64,000 nucleotides of DNA from Vibrio pomeroyi (GTDB taxonomy: Bacteria > Pseudomonadota > Gammaproteobacteria > Enterobacterales > Vibrionaceae): positions 1,736,001 to 1,800,000 of the forward strand of contig NZ_AP025507.1 in the NCBI RefSeq assembly GCF_024347595.1, given 5' to 3'. The notes beneath the pieces were generated by a model, which was not told the origin of the DNA, ran no database searches, and saw nothing but the letters and a program-made list of their open reading frames with translations. Positions 9,093 through 18,215 of the stretch are shown piece after piece (within the stretch, counting starts at the first letter, position 1; each line of letters starts with the position of its first letter). Both the position numbers and the translations under genes were made by a program.

Positions 9093-9178
9093 TCAAATAT
9101 TTGGAATTAGCCGCCATTAAGACACTAGCTATAGAAATAGGAATAGTCCGTTTAAAACATGAAGCCGTAAAAATAGAA

Positions 9179-9218
9179 AAACCCACATAACTGACTTTCA
9201 GGCCGTTGATGTGGGTTT
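9179..9218 (-). terminator. terminator of the methyltransferase gene
   Basis: AAACCCACAT at the left and ATGTGGGTTT at the right form a 10-base stem. Read on the minus strand it is followed by a T-rich tract (TTTTCTATTTTT). It lies about 65 bases past the stop of the minus-strand gene ending at 9282. Confidence 0.7.
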
Positions 9219-9281
9219 CGTTATTTAGGTTTGCTCTGTCAGAGTTAGCTAAATCTATCTCTTTACAGATCAGGGAAGCAA

Positions 9282-9881
9282 TTACAGATGAGGGAGCACT
9301 TGTTTGCGTCCAACGCCCATCAGTACTTTTAACTCACCTTGTGGTGTATCAACCGAGAACGGTGTCGACACTTCAACAACAGAAAAACCTGCCGCACTCA
9401 ATACATTCTCCGAGCGCTGCTGGCTTACGCCATAATCTTCACTGCCATTTTCTAGATACCAATCCCAGTGGACAAACGTGCCGTCGTTTTCAAGCAATGT
9501 GTAAATCAGACTGACTGTGTCTTGTAGGTTCGGGATAAAACCACACACCGAAGAAGCGACCACTAGGTCAAACTGGTTTCTGAATGCTGGATGCTGCGCT
9601 GCTAGTCCGCGCGATAAAATATCAACAACCGGTTCGACGTTTGGTAGCTCTTTCTTATCTAACTCTTCAATCATCCCTTCGGAGATGTCGAGTGCGATGA
9701 TCTCTTTTGCTAAAGGAGATATTTTCTGGCTGAGTAGTCCTGTACCACAACCAAAATCAAGGACACGGGTTCCGTTTAAATCAACGAGCTGTGTCAACTG
9801 GTCAAATACGGACTGTGCGAATACTGCGGTCGCGGGATCTTTATCCCAATCAACGGCGTACTCGTCCCATTGTTTCGCCAT
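9282..9881 (-). CDS. class I SAM-dependent methyltransferase
   Basis: 199 residues with a Rossmann-type methyltransferase fold. Motif I is VLDFGCGTGLLS, motif II is near EIIALDIS, and a post-motif is DLVVASSVCGFIP. The substrate cannot be read from the sequence; the family contains both small-molecule and protein methyltransferases. I chose the ATG at 9881 because a GGAGG ribosome-binding site (9887-9891 on the minus strand) ends 5 bases before it. The frame stays open to 9944 and ATGs at 9884 and 9893 are alternatives. It is divergent from the LysR gene at 10043, with about 160 bases between them, which suggests control by that regulator. Confidence 0.85.
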   Translation of the reverse strand: MAKQWDEYAVDWDKDPATAVFAQSVFDQLTQLVDLNGTRVLDFGCGTGLLSQKISPLAKEIIALDISEGMIEELDKKELPNVEPVVDILSRGLAAQHPAFRNQFDLVVASSVCGFIPNLQDTVSLIYTLLENDGTFVHWDWYLENGSEDYGVSQQRSENVLSAAGFSVVEVSTPFSVDTPQGELKVLMGVGRKQVLPHL

Positions 9882-10042
9882 CATGGCCTCCATCTTTACT
9901 TCTTGTAGGTTCGGAACTTCCCCAGAGTAAACCAAATTAGTCAATTCGTCATAGAGTTATCATGCAAAGATGGACTATTTCTAAGATAGTCAGCACAATA
10001 TTCAGATAATATGCACCGACACCCGCTCAATATGGAAATGAA

Positions 10043-10921
10043 ATGAACCTTTCTCAAGTCCAAGCCTTTTGTTCTGTTGCTGATTTAGGATCAGTATCTG
10101 AAGCTGCACGCCAGCTAGAATGCAACCGAACCAAACTCAGCATGTCGATTAAAGCCTTAGAGAAAGAGTTAGATGTAGAACTGTTCGTGCGTAGCGGAAA
10201 TCACGTCGAACTGTCTGAAGCAGGCAAAGCCATCTACAAAGACTGCGAAGGCATGTTAGTGACAGCTGCGCGCATTAAACAAACGTGCTTGCATGTGTCT
10301 GGCGAATTCAACGCCGAGATATGGATTGCTCGCGACGACTCATTACCCGATGAGATGTGGCAGGATTTATCGCATGCCCTCAATAACAAGTACCCTTCTA
10401 CCTCATTCAACTTTGTTCTCGCGTCGAGTGGCGACTTAGCCAACCTGGTTGAGACTCAGCAAGTGGATTTCGCTTTTGGTGTCGATTACGAACGTGTTGA
10501 TGACCCGCGCATTATCTACAACCCGCTTGGTAAGATTCGAATGATGTCGGTGTGTAAGAAAGGACACGATCTGAGTGCAATGAGACGTGTTTCTGATGAG
10601 GTGTTAAGAAATTCAATGCAAGCGACCATGGTTTATCTCAATGAAAAGGATAATCCTGAGCTTGAGCCCTTCTCGCGCCGTTACATCGGCTTTTCTAGCT
10701 TTGATTTCATGTTAGATACGATTTTGCGTGAAGAGGCATGGGGCGTAATGCCAGAGCCACTGATTCGTCACTTGCTACGTGAACAAGAGTTAGCGGTAAT
10801 CAAACACACCTACGGCCTGACTCAAGAAGACTACTGCATGTTTACCGCAGCAGGCATGGCTGAACACCCTGGTATGAACTGGCTCGCGGATCAGCTCAGC
10901 GACTACTTGTTCGATTTCTAA
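10043..10921 (+). CDS. LysR family transcriptional regulator
   Basis: 292 residues. The helix-turn-helix lies at residues about 3-60 (VQAFCSVADLGSVSEAARQL, then ECNRTKLSMSIKALE), and the rest is a LysR-type effector-binding domain. The recognition helix has an unusual Cys-Asn-Arg-Thr in place of the common Ser-Pro-Ser/Ala-Val. The gene is divergent from the SAM methyltransferase gene, the classical layout for a LysR regulator and its target. The effector is unknown. Confidence 0.88.
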   Translation: MNLSQVQAFCSVADLGSVSEAARQLECNRTKLSMSIKALEKELDVELFVRSGNHVELSEAGKAIYKDCEGMLVTAARIKQTCLHVSGEFNAEIWIARDDSLPDEMWQDLSHALNNKYPSTSFNFVLASSGDLANLVETQQVDFAFGVDYERVDDPRIIYNPLGKIRMMSVCKKGHDLSAMRRVSDEVLRNSMQATMVYLNEKDNPELEPFSRRYIGFSSFDFMLDTILREEAWGVMPEPLIRHLLREQELAVIKHTYGLTQEDYCMFTAAGMAEHPGMNWLADQLSDYLFDF

Positions 10922-10942
10922 TTTTAGCTTCCCAATTTAAGA

Positions 10943-10968
10943 GCGGCGCGAGCTATTGCCTGCGCCGC
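10943..10968 (+). terminator. GC-rich hairpin after LysR gene (terminator-like)
   Basis: GCGGCGC at 10943-10949 and GCGCCGC at 10962-10968 form a strong 7-base stem 21 bases after the LysR stop. No T-run follows, so it is either a weak terminator or a stabilising 3' hairpin. Confidence 0.4.
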
Positions 10969-11039
10969 CTTGTGCAAACTAAGACTAGTAAACCAATACT
11001 GATACAGCCTAATACTGATGCAACCAAAGACTGAACCGC

Positions 11040-11390
11040 TTAGAAAACCATGACGTGATCCACTAAGTAACGTCCCTCCTCCTCAACCAGCACCATTTCA
11101 GCCACAAACTCGCCTTTGGCAATGGTATATGCTTGCTTCCACACAAAGGCGATAGAATCAGAACGTCTGAATAGCGCCACAGGCTCACGTTCAGCAAAAA
11201 ATCCGTTGCTGTGCTGATAATGATGACACACCTTCTCCAAGTATTCAGGCGTAACGATATCCTTCATTCGTTGTGTAAAGTCTCGACAGTGTTGTGCGTG
11301 GTCAACCTTGGTTGAACCTTCCATCAAGTTATCCATAATAGGCGTAGCAATCGTCCATAACTCGCTGTCACTGAGGTTATCAAACTTCAT
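11040..11390 (-). CDS. hypothetical protein, 116 aa, possibly NTF2-like
   Basis: I do not recognise a named family. There is no signal peptide or membrane segment. The pattern of helices followed by aromatic-rich strands (GFFAEREPVALFRRSDSIAF, then VWKQAY, GEFVAEMVLVEEEGRYLVDH) resembles small NTF2-like or DUF-type alpha+beta proteins, but this is only an impression. It stands alone, with the LysR gene ending upstream on the other strand and a 364-base gap on its 5' side. Confidence 0.6.
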   Translation of the reverse strand: MKFDNLSDSELWTIATPIMDNLMEGSTKVDHAQHCRDFTQRMKDIVTPEYLEKVCHHYQHSNGFFAEREPVALFRRSDSIAFVWKQAYTIAKGEFVAEMVLVEEEGRYLVDHVMVF

Positions 11391-11754
11391 ATTTATCCAT
11401 TCCTTGATACAGATGTCATGCAGCTACAACTGAACGATTTACGCAACGTATTCGAACGCTAACGTTCCCTTTATCGATATGCTTAAGTTTATGTAAACAT
11501 TGAGCTCACGAAGCTATACGACACTGATGACTGATATATTTCATTAATCATAAACCATCTATTCTCAGTTGCACACATCCCCTAGAAAACAGTCATCGTC
11601 AACTTTATTGACACCTCAAAATCAACTTAAGTCACTGAATTAAAATAATTTTAATGAACTACTTAAATAGTACATATAAACATCATCAGATAAAGTTTGT
11701 AAAGTTAGCTCATTATTAGAACAATGAAGTTATCAAAAACATCTGGATAATATT
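11391..11754. other. AT-rich intergenic region before the CDF gene
   Basis: 364 bases between the divergent genes at 11390 and 11755, with no convincing coding sequence. The second half is very AT-rich, consistent with promoters. It contains a perfect 17-base palindrome at 11639-11655. Confidence 0.5.
11639..11655. promoter_or_regulatory. AT-rich palindrome upstream of cation transporter
   Basis: ATTAAAAT-A-ATTTTAAT, perfect over 17 bases, about 100 bases upstream of the CDF transporter start. It could be a metalloregulator operator, but it is all A/T and lies in AT-rich DNA, where palindromes arise easily by chance. Confidence 0.25.
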
Positions 11755-12651
11755 ATGTGTGACAGGAAAAGCCAAAACGAAAATCGAGTACTATTGTTCT
11801 CAGCCCTTTTAGCATCAGGCTTCGCTATTGGCGGATTGGTGTTGGGTCTTATCGTTGGCTCTCTGGTCATAGTATTTGACGGTGTCTATTCTCTTATCAG
11901 CTTACTGTTAACTTTATTGTCACTAGTTGCTTCAAAATACATTAACCGCCCTTCGGATAGAGAGTTTCCGTTCGGTCGAGCTATCATCGAACCGATTGTA
12001 ATTGCGATTAAAGCCGTTGTGATTCTACTTGTGGTTGGTTATTCGCTTTACTCTGCGATTGGTGCCTTGATGACAGGTGGCCGTGAGGTCGATGCTTCTA
12101 TCGCAACTCTGTTTGGTATTTTCAACGTGTTGGGTTGTGGTTACGCTTGGTGGTACATCGCTAACAAAAGCAAACGTATCTCTTCAGGCCTGATTCAAGC
12201 GGAATCTAAACAGTGGCAGATGGATACACTATTGAGTGTCGCGGTAACGGCGGGTTTCGTTGTTGCGTGGGCAATGACATTCTCACCTCTTGCGTCATAC
12301 GCAGTATATGCCGACCCAATGATGATGTTGCTGATGTCTTTCTACTTCATCAAAGTACCGTTCGACATGTTACGCGAAGCAATGCGTGAACTGCTGATGA
12401 TGTCAGCAACCAAAGACATTTGTGATGCGGTAGATAAAAACGTGGTCGCTGTAGACAAAGAAGCGGATCAAGATTTGGAACTAATGGGCGTAACTAAGGT
12501 TGGTCCTGAGCTAAGAATCAACGTTGATATTCATACCAATGACCAAGATGCGATTGCGGTTGATGATATTGAACGTACGCGCCGCCAACTTAAGCGACGC
12601 TTATCGAAGATGCCTTATGAGCTTCAATTGAATCTAAATATCGCGAGTTAA
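11755..12651 (+). CDS. cation diffusion facilitator (CDF) family transporter
   Basis: 298-residue inner-membrane protein, close to the usual length of the family (E. coli FieF, 300). Six membrane helices lie in about residues 10-210, followed by a cytoplasmic domain of about 85 residues. Metal-site regions are partly changed: the first site reads FDGVYSLIS instead of the classical HS..D, and the second reads ESKQWQMDTLLS. The start is an ATG at 11755 with a weak ribosome-binding site. CDF proteins exchange Zn2+, Fe2+, Mn2+ or similar ions for protons; the altered ligand set prevents naming the ion. It is convergent with yddG, and its terminator lies inside the 3' end of yddG. Confidence 0.85.
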   Translation: MCDRKSQNENRVLLFSALLASGFAIGGLVLGLIVGSLVIVFDGVYSLISLLLTLLSLVASKYINRPSDREFPFGRAIIEPIVIAIKAVVILLVVGYSLYSAIGALMTGGREVDASIATLFGIFNVLGCGYAWWYIANKSKRISSGLIQAESKQWQMDTLLSVAVTAGFVVAWAMTFSPLASYAVYADPMMMLLMSFYFIKVPFDMLREAMRELLMMSATKDICDAVDKNVVAVDKEADQDLELMGVTKVGPELRINVDIHTNDQDAIAVDDIERTRRQLKRRLSKMPYELQLNLNIAS

Positions 12652-12674
12652 GAGTCAAGAAAGCCTCTTACTAA

Positions 12675-13607
12675 CTAAGACTCTGATTGAACCTTTTTAG
12701 AAGCCGACGCCGTAACCGTCGGCTTTTTGTCTCTGGTTACCCACCAACAAGCTAGAGAGCCAATCGTCACCATACAAACGCCCTGCCAAAACGTCATGCT
12801 CAGTGACAAACCTAGAATCATGGAAGACAGTAAGGTCGCAAAAATAGGCGTGAAATAAGACATGGTCGCCAAGAAGACCATATTGCCGCCAAGTATCGCT
12901 GTATTCCAAAGTGCGTAACCTGCGCCCATACACACACCGGCTAACACTAAGTCAATTGCGGCACTGGTTGTCATCACCATGCCGGTTTCGTTACTCAAGG
13001 CATATTTGATCCACAAGGTGATTGCTGTCGCGATAAAGAACAACACAATCGCATTCTGCCCTTTCGCCACTTTCTGAGTGTAATTACAGTAAACCGCCCA
13101 AATAATCGCGCCGAAAAACGCCATTGAATAAGTTTTAGGGTTAGTAGCAACATTGGCAGCGATTTGTTCAACAGAAAGCCCCTGATCGCCGCTGATACTC
13201 CAAGCCACGCCAAAGAAGGCTAAGAAGATACTTGGGTAAACCAACCAATTAATCTTTTTATCGCTGAGTAGTACTGCGAACAACACCGTCAATGCTGGCC
13301 ATAAGTAGTTGATGACGGCCATTTCTAAAGCTTGATGTCGGTTGTTTGCCATTCCTAAAGCCAGAGCCAAGAAGATCTCATAACAAACGAACAGAGCACC
13401 GCCAATCAATAGATACGACTTAGAGAAGCGCGATAGCTTAGGTAAACCCATAGCACAGACCAACAACAACGAGCTCACTGTATAAAGACTGGCAGCGCCG
13501 CCGATTGGGCCCAGTTGTTCAGATACGCTACGAGATAGCGCGATTAAGCAGCTCCAAAGTAAAATAGCAGCAATGCCGTAGCAACTATGGCGATGAGATT
13601 TCAGCAC
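12675..13607 (-). CDS. yddG: YddG-type aromatic amino acid exporter (DMT superfamily)
   Basis: 310-residue protein with about ten membrane helices and two EamA repeats. Family-specific segments are clear: GPIGGAASLY (33-42), NYLWPALTVLFA, AIIWAVYCNYTQK, SYFTPIFATLLSS and TFWQGVCMV. They match E. coli YddG, which exports Phe, Tyr and Trp and some other compounds. The C-terminus carries a short Ser/Thr/Lys-rich tail not present in E. coli. The coding sequence of that tail also encodes, in antisense, the terminator of the neighbouring CDF gene. Confidence 0.88.
   Translation of the reverse strand: MLKSHRHSCYGIAAILLWSCLIALSRSVSEQLGPIGGAASLYTVSSLLLVCAMGLPKLSRFSKSYLLIGGALFVCYEIFLALALGMANNRHQALEMAVINYLWPALTVLFAVLLSDKKINWLVYPSIFLAFFGVAWSISGDQGLSVEQIAANVATNPKTYSMAFFGAIIWAVYCNYTQKVAKGQNAIVLFFIATAITLWIKYALSNETGMVMTTSAAIDLVLAGVCMGAGYALWNTAILGGNMVFLATMSYFTPIFATLLSSMILGLSLSMTFWQGVCMVTIGSLACWWVTRDKKPTVTASASKKVQSES
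12701..12725 (+). terminator. terminator of CDF gene inside yddG 3' end
   Basis: AAGCCGACG at 12701-12709 and CGTCGGCTT at 12717-12725, followed by TTT on the plus strand. It sits 50 bases past the CDF stop and inside the last codons of the convergent yddG gene. Confidence 0.75.
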
Positions 13608-13762
13608 GCCTCTTCCTTTTCTTTATTGTTATTGGGTAATCAAAGCGAGCTTAAAGCAAAGATAGGCTTAAGCACCACTATCGATAACTTGCAGAAGGTA
13701 AAAATAAGTAGCCGAGCACATAACTGTACTCGGCTATCAATCATTCACTCAAAAATCTAAAA

Positions 13763-13783
13763 GCAATTAGCAATTAGCAATTA
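13763..13783. repeat. triple 7-base tandem repeat at the yjjG stop
   Basis: GCAATTA occurs three times in a row. The last copy contains the stop codon of the minus-strand yjjG gene (13781-13783). Replication slippage here would change only the 3' untranslated end. Confidence 0.6.
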
Positions 13784-14455
13784 TGCCAATAGGAGTGCTT
13801 GCAGGTCAGCTAAAGACTTAACTTGATAATGAGGGTTGATTCCCGCTGGCGCCGCTTTCTCTTGGCTGTTCAGCCAACACGTCTCAATACCAAAATCCAA
13901 GCCGCCTAGAATATCTGAATGCGGATTATCTCCGACCATCAATACGCGTTGCTTTGCAGGTAAGCCAACAAGCTTGTGTGCATGTTCAAAGATTTCAGCA
14001 TCTGGTTTCGCGACACCGACTTCTTCAGAGATGATCACATGGTCAAAGTAATCTGTCATTCCAGTTCGCTCTAAACGGATAGATTGCAGCTCAGTAAAAC
14101 CATTCGTGATGATGCCCATGTTAACTTTGCCTTTTAAAGACTCCATCAACTCTTTTGCACCTGGGAGCAGAGAACAGATGTCTGCCATTGCGGTCAAAAA
14201 TGCACTGTTTAGTTCTGCTGTTGTTGTCTCTAACTTTGTTGCCCAGCTTTCAAAACGCGCGTGCTTTAGTTGAGCTGCCGTAATGCGGCCATCTTGGTAA
14301 TCTACCCAAAGTGGTAAATTCACCTCTTGGTAAACCGAATAATCCTGTTCACTAAAGTTCACACCAAAACGGGAGAACATCAGCTTCATTCCTTGAAAAG
14401 CATCAAAGTGGAACAAGGTTTCATCCGCATCAAAGAATATCCAATCGTACTTCAT
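13781..14455 (-). CDS. yjjG: YjjG-type pyrimidine 5'-nucleotidase (HAD family)
   Basis: 224-residue haloacid-dehalogenase phosphatase that removes phosphate from nucleoside monophosphates, a house-cleaning role in E. coli. Motif I is FFDADETLF (7-15) with the nucleophile Asp9, motif II is IITNGF, and motifs III and IV lie in GVAKPDAEIF and MVGDNPHSDILGG. The cap region begins FDAFQGMKLMFSRFG, as in YjjG. It is a monocistronic cytoplasmic enzyme between yddG and a small acidic protein gene. Confidence 0.9.
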   Translation of the reverse strand: MKYDWIFFDADETLFHFDAFQGMKLMFSRFGVNFSEQDYSVYQEVNLPLWVDYQDGRITAAQLKHARFESWATKLETTTAELNSAFLTAMADICSLLPGAKELMESLKGKVNMGIITNGFTELQSIRLERTGMTDYFDHVIISEEVGVAKPDAEIFEHAHKLVGLPAKQRVLMVGDNPHSDILGGLDFGIETCWLNSQEKAAPAGINPHYQVKSLADLQALLLA

Positions 14456-14689
14456 TATCTGTCCTGTTATTCGCGCTGTTGAGCAGTGCTGTGTCTGTTT
14501 TTATCGTAGTTTTGCTTAATTTTTCTCTTCGCCTTGTAGGCTGGCAATCACTTTACTCGTAAATCTGTGAGCCTGTATATAAATCTAACAATTTATAGAA
14601 AACAAGCAGCAAGTCATGATGTATCGCAAATTTTGCCACATATTAAACCAATACCATACAAGAAATACATTTAAGTACCGGGAGGTATT

Positions 14690-14875
14690 ATGAAGCACTT
14701 CTTACCGTCATCTGTCATGCTCACCCCATTTCTTGTTAAATATTATGATGAAGAATCACAAGACACCTCTGATTCGATAAATCCCGATGAGCCTCAACAA
14801 CCTCAAGTTACATGCAGCGATGACTCAATTGAGATATTGGAAAAAGATGAGCTAGAAACAACTTTGACCGAATAG
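14690..14875 (+). CDS. small acidic hypothetical protein, 61 aa
   Basis: A strong ribosome-binding site (GGGAGGT, spacing about 4-5) precedes the ATG at 14690, which makes translation credible. The product starts with a short hydrophobic stretch (FLPSSVMLTPFLVKYY) and then becomes strongly acidic, with 17 Asp/Glu in the last 43 residues and one Cys. No family is recognised. It stands alone between yjjG (divergent) and the alcohol dehydrogenase gene. Confidence 0.6.
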   Translation: MKHFLPSSVMLTPFLVKYYDEESQDTSDSINPDEPQQPQVTCSDDSIEILEKDELETTLTE

Positions 14876-15113
14876 CCGTTATTTTTCATGGTTATAGAGC
14901 GCCATTCTGCAATTAAATCAATCGATTGCTTGCCATCCATTACTGACAATAAACATATCTGAAAACCATAAAAACGATTGCTATATGAGCGCTATCACAA
15001 CGCATAGCCACAAAGTGGTAGTTCGGGATCAAAGTTGTTCCAGATCAATGGTCAACCAGTTGATTGCCGACACCATGTAGGAAATTAAAAATCATAATTA
15101 ACGGAGTTTTCCA

Positions 15114-16262
15114 ATGTCTACTGCATTTTACATCCCTACAATCAACTTCATGGGTACTGGCTGTCTGAAGGATGCTGCTGATAGCATTCAGTCTCAAGGC
15201 TTTAAAAAAGGTCTGATCGTTACAGATAAAATCCTTAACCAAATTGGCGTAGTTAAGCAGGTACAAGACCTTCTTAGCCAGCGCGGCGTAGACGCAGTTG
15301 TATTCGATGGCACTCAACCAAACCCAACCATCACTAACGTTAACGATGGCCTTGAATTGCTGACTGACAACGATTGTGATTTCGTTGTTTCTCTAGGTGG
15401 TGGCTCTCCGCACGACTGTGCAAAAGGTATCGCGTTAGTTGCTTCTAACGGCGGCAAAATTGCAGATTACGAAGGTGTCGATCAGTCTGAAAAACCAATG
15501 ATGCCTCTTATTGCTATCAACACAACAGCAGGTACAGCATCTGAAATGACACGTTTCTGCATCATCACTGATGAAGAGCGTCATATTAAGATGGCTATCG
15601 TTGATAAGCACACAACACCGCTTATCTCAGTAAACGACCCAGAGTTGATGCTTGCTAAACCTGCATCACTGACTGCAGCAACAGGTATGGACGCGCTAAC
15701 ACACGCAATCGAAGCTTACGTTTCTATCGCAGCAACGCCAATCACAGATGCAGTAGCGATTAAAGCGATTGAACTTGTGCAAGCGCACCTAAGAACAGCA
15801 GTATCGCACGGCGAAGACATTGAAGCTCGTGAACAAATGGCATACGCACAGTTCATGGCGGGTATGGCATTCAACAACGCTTCTCTTGGCTATGTTCACG
15901 CAATGGCGCACCAATTGGGTGGTTTCTACGACCTTCCACACGGTGTATGTAACGCTATCCTGCTGCCACACGTTCAACGCTACAACGCGCAAGTTTGCCC
16001 TGAGCGTCTACGTGATGTTGCAAAAGCAATGGGCGTGAATGTTGAAGGCATGACACCAGAGCAAGGTGCAGAAGCGGCTATCAACGCGATTGTTCAACTA
16101 GCAAACGACGTGAACATCCCAACAGGCATCGCGCAGCTTGGTGCTAAGCTAGAAGACATCCCTACTCTGTCTGACAACGCACTGAAAGATGCTTGTGGTT
16201 TCACTAACCCTAAACAAGCAACTCACGAAGAAATCTCAGCGATCTTCGAAGCGGCAATGTAA
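15114..16262 (+). CDS. yiaY: iron-containing alcohol dehydrogenase (YiaY/AdhB type)
   Basis: 382-residue group III alcohol dehydrogenase. The NAD-binding [13 protein letters not shown] lies at about 97-109, and iron ligands lie in [12 protein letters not shown] and in [16 protein letters not shown] with its repeated His. The protein is very close in pattern to Zymomonas AdhB (383 aa) and to E. coli YiaY, annotated as L-threonine or ethanol dehydrogenase. The physiological substrate is not certain. The start is an ATG at 15114 after an ACGGAG site. Strong codon bias suggests high expression. A good terminator follows at 16295-16321. Confidence 0.9.
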   Translation: MSTAFYIPTINFMGTGCLKDAADSIQSQGFKKGLIVTDKILNQIGVVKQVQDLLSQRGVDAVVFDGTQPNPTITNVNDGLELLTDNDCDFVVSLGGGSPHDCAKGIALVASNGGKIADYEGVDQSEKPMMPLIAINTTAGTASEMTRFCIITDEERHIKMAIVDKHTTPLISVNDPELMLAKPASLTAATGMDALTHAIEAYVSIAATPITDAVAIKAIELVQAHLRTAVSHGEDIEAREQMAYAQFMAGMAFNNASLGYVHAMAHQLGGFYDLPHGVCNAILLPHVQRYNAQVCPERLRDVAKAMGVNVEGMTPEQGAEAAINAIVQLANDVNIPTGIAQLGAKLEDIPTLSDNALKDACGFTNPKQATHEEISAIFEAAM

Positions 16263-16294
16263 TCTAGGTTCTAGAAACCAATCAATATAAACAC

Positions 16295-16321
16295 AAATGG
16301 GCTCACCTTCTGAGCCCATTT
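16295..16321 (+). terminator. terminator of alcohol dehydrogenase gene
   Basis: AAATGGGCTCA and TGAGCCCATTT form an 11-base stem with a 5-base loop, followed by TCTTTT. It lies 33 bases after the stop. Confidence 0.85.
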
Positions 16322-16471
16322 TCTTTTATCTGTCCAATCCCTTTCAAATCTTTGTCTTCCCCCACTCCCAAGAGCCGTTAATCAATAGCGACTCACCACG
16401 AAAAAGTCGCATTGTTGCGATCGCTTGGTTATAGTCAACCTATTGATATATAGAATGACAAATAGGTTCCA

Positions 16472-17395
16472 TTGAGTCGTTGGATAGTTAGCACCTCATT
16501 ATTAGCTTCACTCGTTTCTCACTCTGCTCTCGCGGAGGAAAAAGATGAGTGTCACAGCCAACCGTTAGAAGACGCCCCGGTCGAGAAAGCCTACCACTAC
16601 CTGAACAGTAAGTTTTGCCAACCAGCGTTGTGGTTTGACAGCTTCTTTGTGGATGACCGTATTACCGAAGATGCTCGTGCAGGCACCTCTGTTCGTTGGT
16701 ACAACGACTTTATCTATTCAGAAGGTGGCGATGTTGACTACTCGACTAAGCTCAATGCACGCTTACACCTGCCTTTTGTGAGTAAACGGTTGAAGTTAAT
16801 CTATGAATCAGTCGGTGATGAAGAGTTCTTAGATTTCTTTCCGCAAGATTCAGAAGAACTAGAGAGCGCACTGGGCTTGCGTTACGACGCTTATGCCAAG
16901 GGTTACAGTAGCTTCAATATCAAGGCGACACTGCGTCCGCGTATCGAAGCTCGCTATCGATTTACCTATCCACTAACAACGGATGCGGTATTCAGGCTGA
17001 CTCAGCGTGTATATCAAGAAAAGAAAGAGACCGGAGAGATCACCGATATCGATTTTGATCTTTCCCTAAGTGATGACTTCTTAGCGCGATGGTCAAATTT
17101 TTCGGGTTATAACGACGACCTCAAAGGTTGGGAATATGGAACAGGGTTGACCTTGTATCATTACCTTTCTCAAGACCAAGCTCTGCAATACAGCGCGACT
17201 ATCTCGGCGACCAGCGAACCGTATAATCACTACGAATACTCTCAGGTATCTGTGACCTACCGAGAAAACGTATGGAAAGAGTGGCTGTTTTACGAAGTCA
17301 TCCCGCGTTATCAGTGGGAAAGAGAGCCTTACGAAAAGCACACGGAAGAAGCCAATATCACTCTTAGAATTGAGGTCTTGTTCAATAACGTTTAG
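16472..17395 (+). CDS. predicted outer-membrane beta-barrel protein
   Basis: 307 residues beginning with a signal peptide (IVSTSLLASLVSHSALA, cleavage near residue 21). The mature protein is rich in alternating aromatic and polar strands (LKLIYESVG, IEARYRFTYPL, ALQYSATISATSE, LFYEVIPRYQWERE) and ends in a strand, which suggests an outer-membrane barrel of about 10-14 strands. Two Cys occur near the N-terminus of the mature part. The start is a TTG at 16472 with AGG upstream; no in-frame ATG precedes the signal peptide. No named family is recognised. It is convergent with yccF. Confidence 0.7.
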   Translation: MSRWIVSTSLLASLVSHSALAEEKDECHSQPLEDAPVEKAYHYLNSKFCQPALWFDSFFVDDRITEDARAGTSVRWYNDFIYSEGGDVDYSTKLNARLHLPFVSKRLKLIYESVGDEEFLDFFPQDSEELESALGLRYDAYAKGYSSFNIKATLRPRIEARYRFTYPLTTDAVFRLTQRVYQEKKETGEITDIDFDLSLSDDFLARWSNFSGYNDDLKGWEYGTGLTLYHYLSQDQALQYSATISATSEPYNHYEYSQVSVTYRENVWKEWLFYEVIPRYQWEREPYEKHTEEANITLRIEVLFNNV

Positions 17396-17479
17396 CTCGC
17401 AACGCTTAGCTCGCTAATGCTGAGCTTACATCGTCTAACCAATCAAAAGCCTTAGTGAAGATAAACCTAGCACCAATAA

Positions 17480-17505
17480 AAAAGCACATCGAATGATGTG
17501 CTTTT
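17480..17505. terminator. bidirectional terminator between convergent genes
   Basis: AAAAGCACATC and GATGTGCTTTT with a GAAT loop, with A-runs on the left and T-runs on the right. It serves both the outer-membrane protein gene (plus) and yccF (minus). Confidence 0.85.
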
Positions 17506-17533
17506 CTGTTTCTATAAGGCTCAGGCTGAAATC

Positions 17534-17968
17534 TTAACCTTTGTAATTTCTTACTCGCGCTGCTTCTGCTTCACGCTTATCAACAACCGTTTTGCCGATT
17601 GGCGCCAATGAGATAAGTGCTAACTTAAGGTGCTGAATCGCAAATGGAATACCGATGATGGTAATGAAACACGCTACAGCTGACATGATGTGACCAATCG
17701 CAAGCCAAATACCTGCAAATAAGAACCAAATCACGTTACCAATCACGCCTAACGGGCTGGTGCCGATGTCCATTTCGTTAGTCAATTCATCACGAGAAAT
17801 CGCTTCTTGGCCGAATGGGAAGAATGAGAAATTACCCATGACAAAACACGCTCGTCCCCATGGAATACCTACGATGGTAAGGAACGCGAGCAGGCCGAAG
17901 AACCACCAAGCCAGTCCCATAAATACGCCACCGAACAGAAACCAAATGATGTTTCCTATTGTTTTCAT
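17534..17968 (-). CDS. yccF: YccF family inner-membrane protein
   Basis: 144 residues with two copies of the YccF domain. Each copy pairs a hydrophobic hairpin with a conserved GNIIWFLFGG-type start (residues 5-14; GNVIWFLFAG at about 76-85) and an ITIIGIPFA/TIVGIPWG segment. E. coli YccF is 148 residues. Its role is not established. In E. coli it lies between yccS and helD, whereas here it stands alone 14.5 kb away from them. Confidence 0.9.
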   Translation of the reverse strand: MKTIGNIIWFLFGGVFMGLAWWFFGLLAFLTIVGIPWGRACFVMGNFSFFPFGQEAISRDELTNEMDIGTSPLGVIGNVIWFLFAGIWLAIGHIMSAVACFITIIGIPFAIQHLKLALISLAPIGKTVVDKREAEAARVRNYKG

Positions 17969-18215
17969 TCTGTATTCTCCAAATCTTTGAATGCTGTTTT
18001 TTCATATGCCGAGTAAGGCAATACTTATTCTGATAGGTTCATTATTATTGAGTCTTTATGAACCGCTTATGAATCAACGAGATTTTATGTGTTTGATACA
18101 CGCCACGAAACGCCAAATCCGCATAGGGCTCATCGAGTTTATTTGATACCATGCTCGCAGATTATTTAGTGCAACAAAGCTAAACAGACTCAACAACGAA
18201 TTTAAGGCCGAATTT

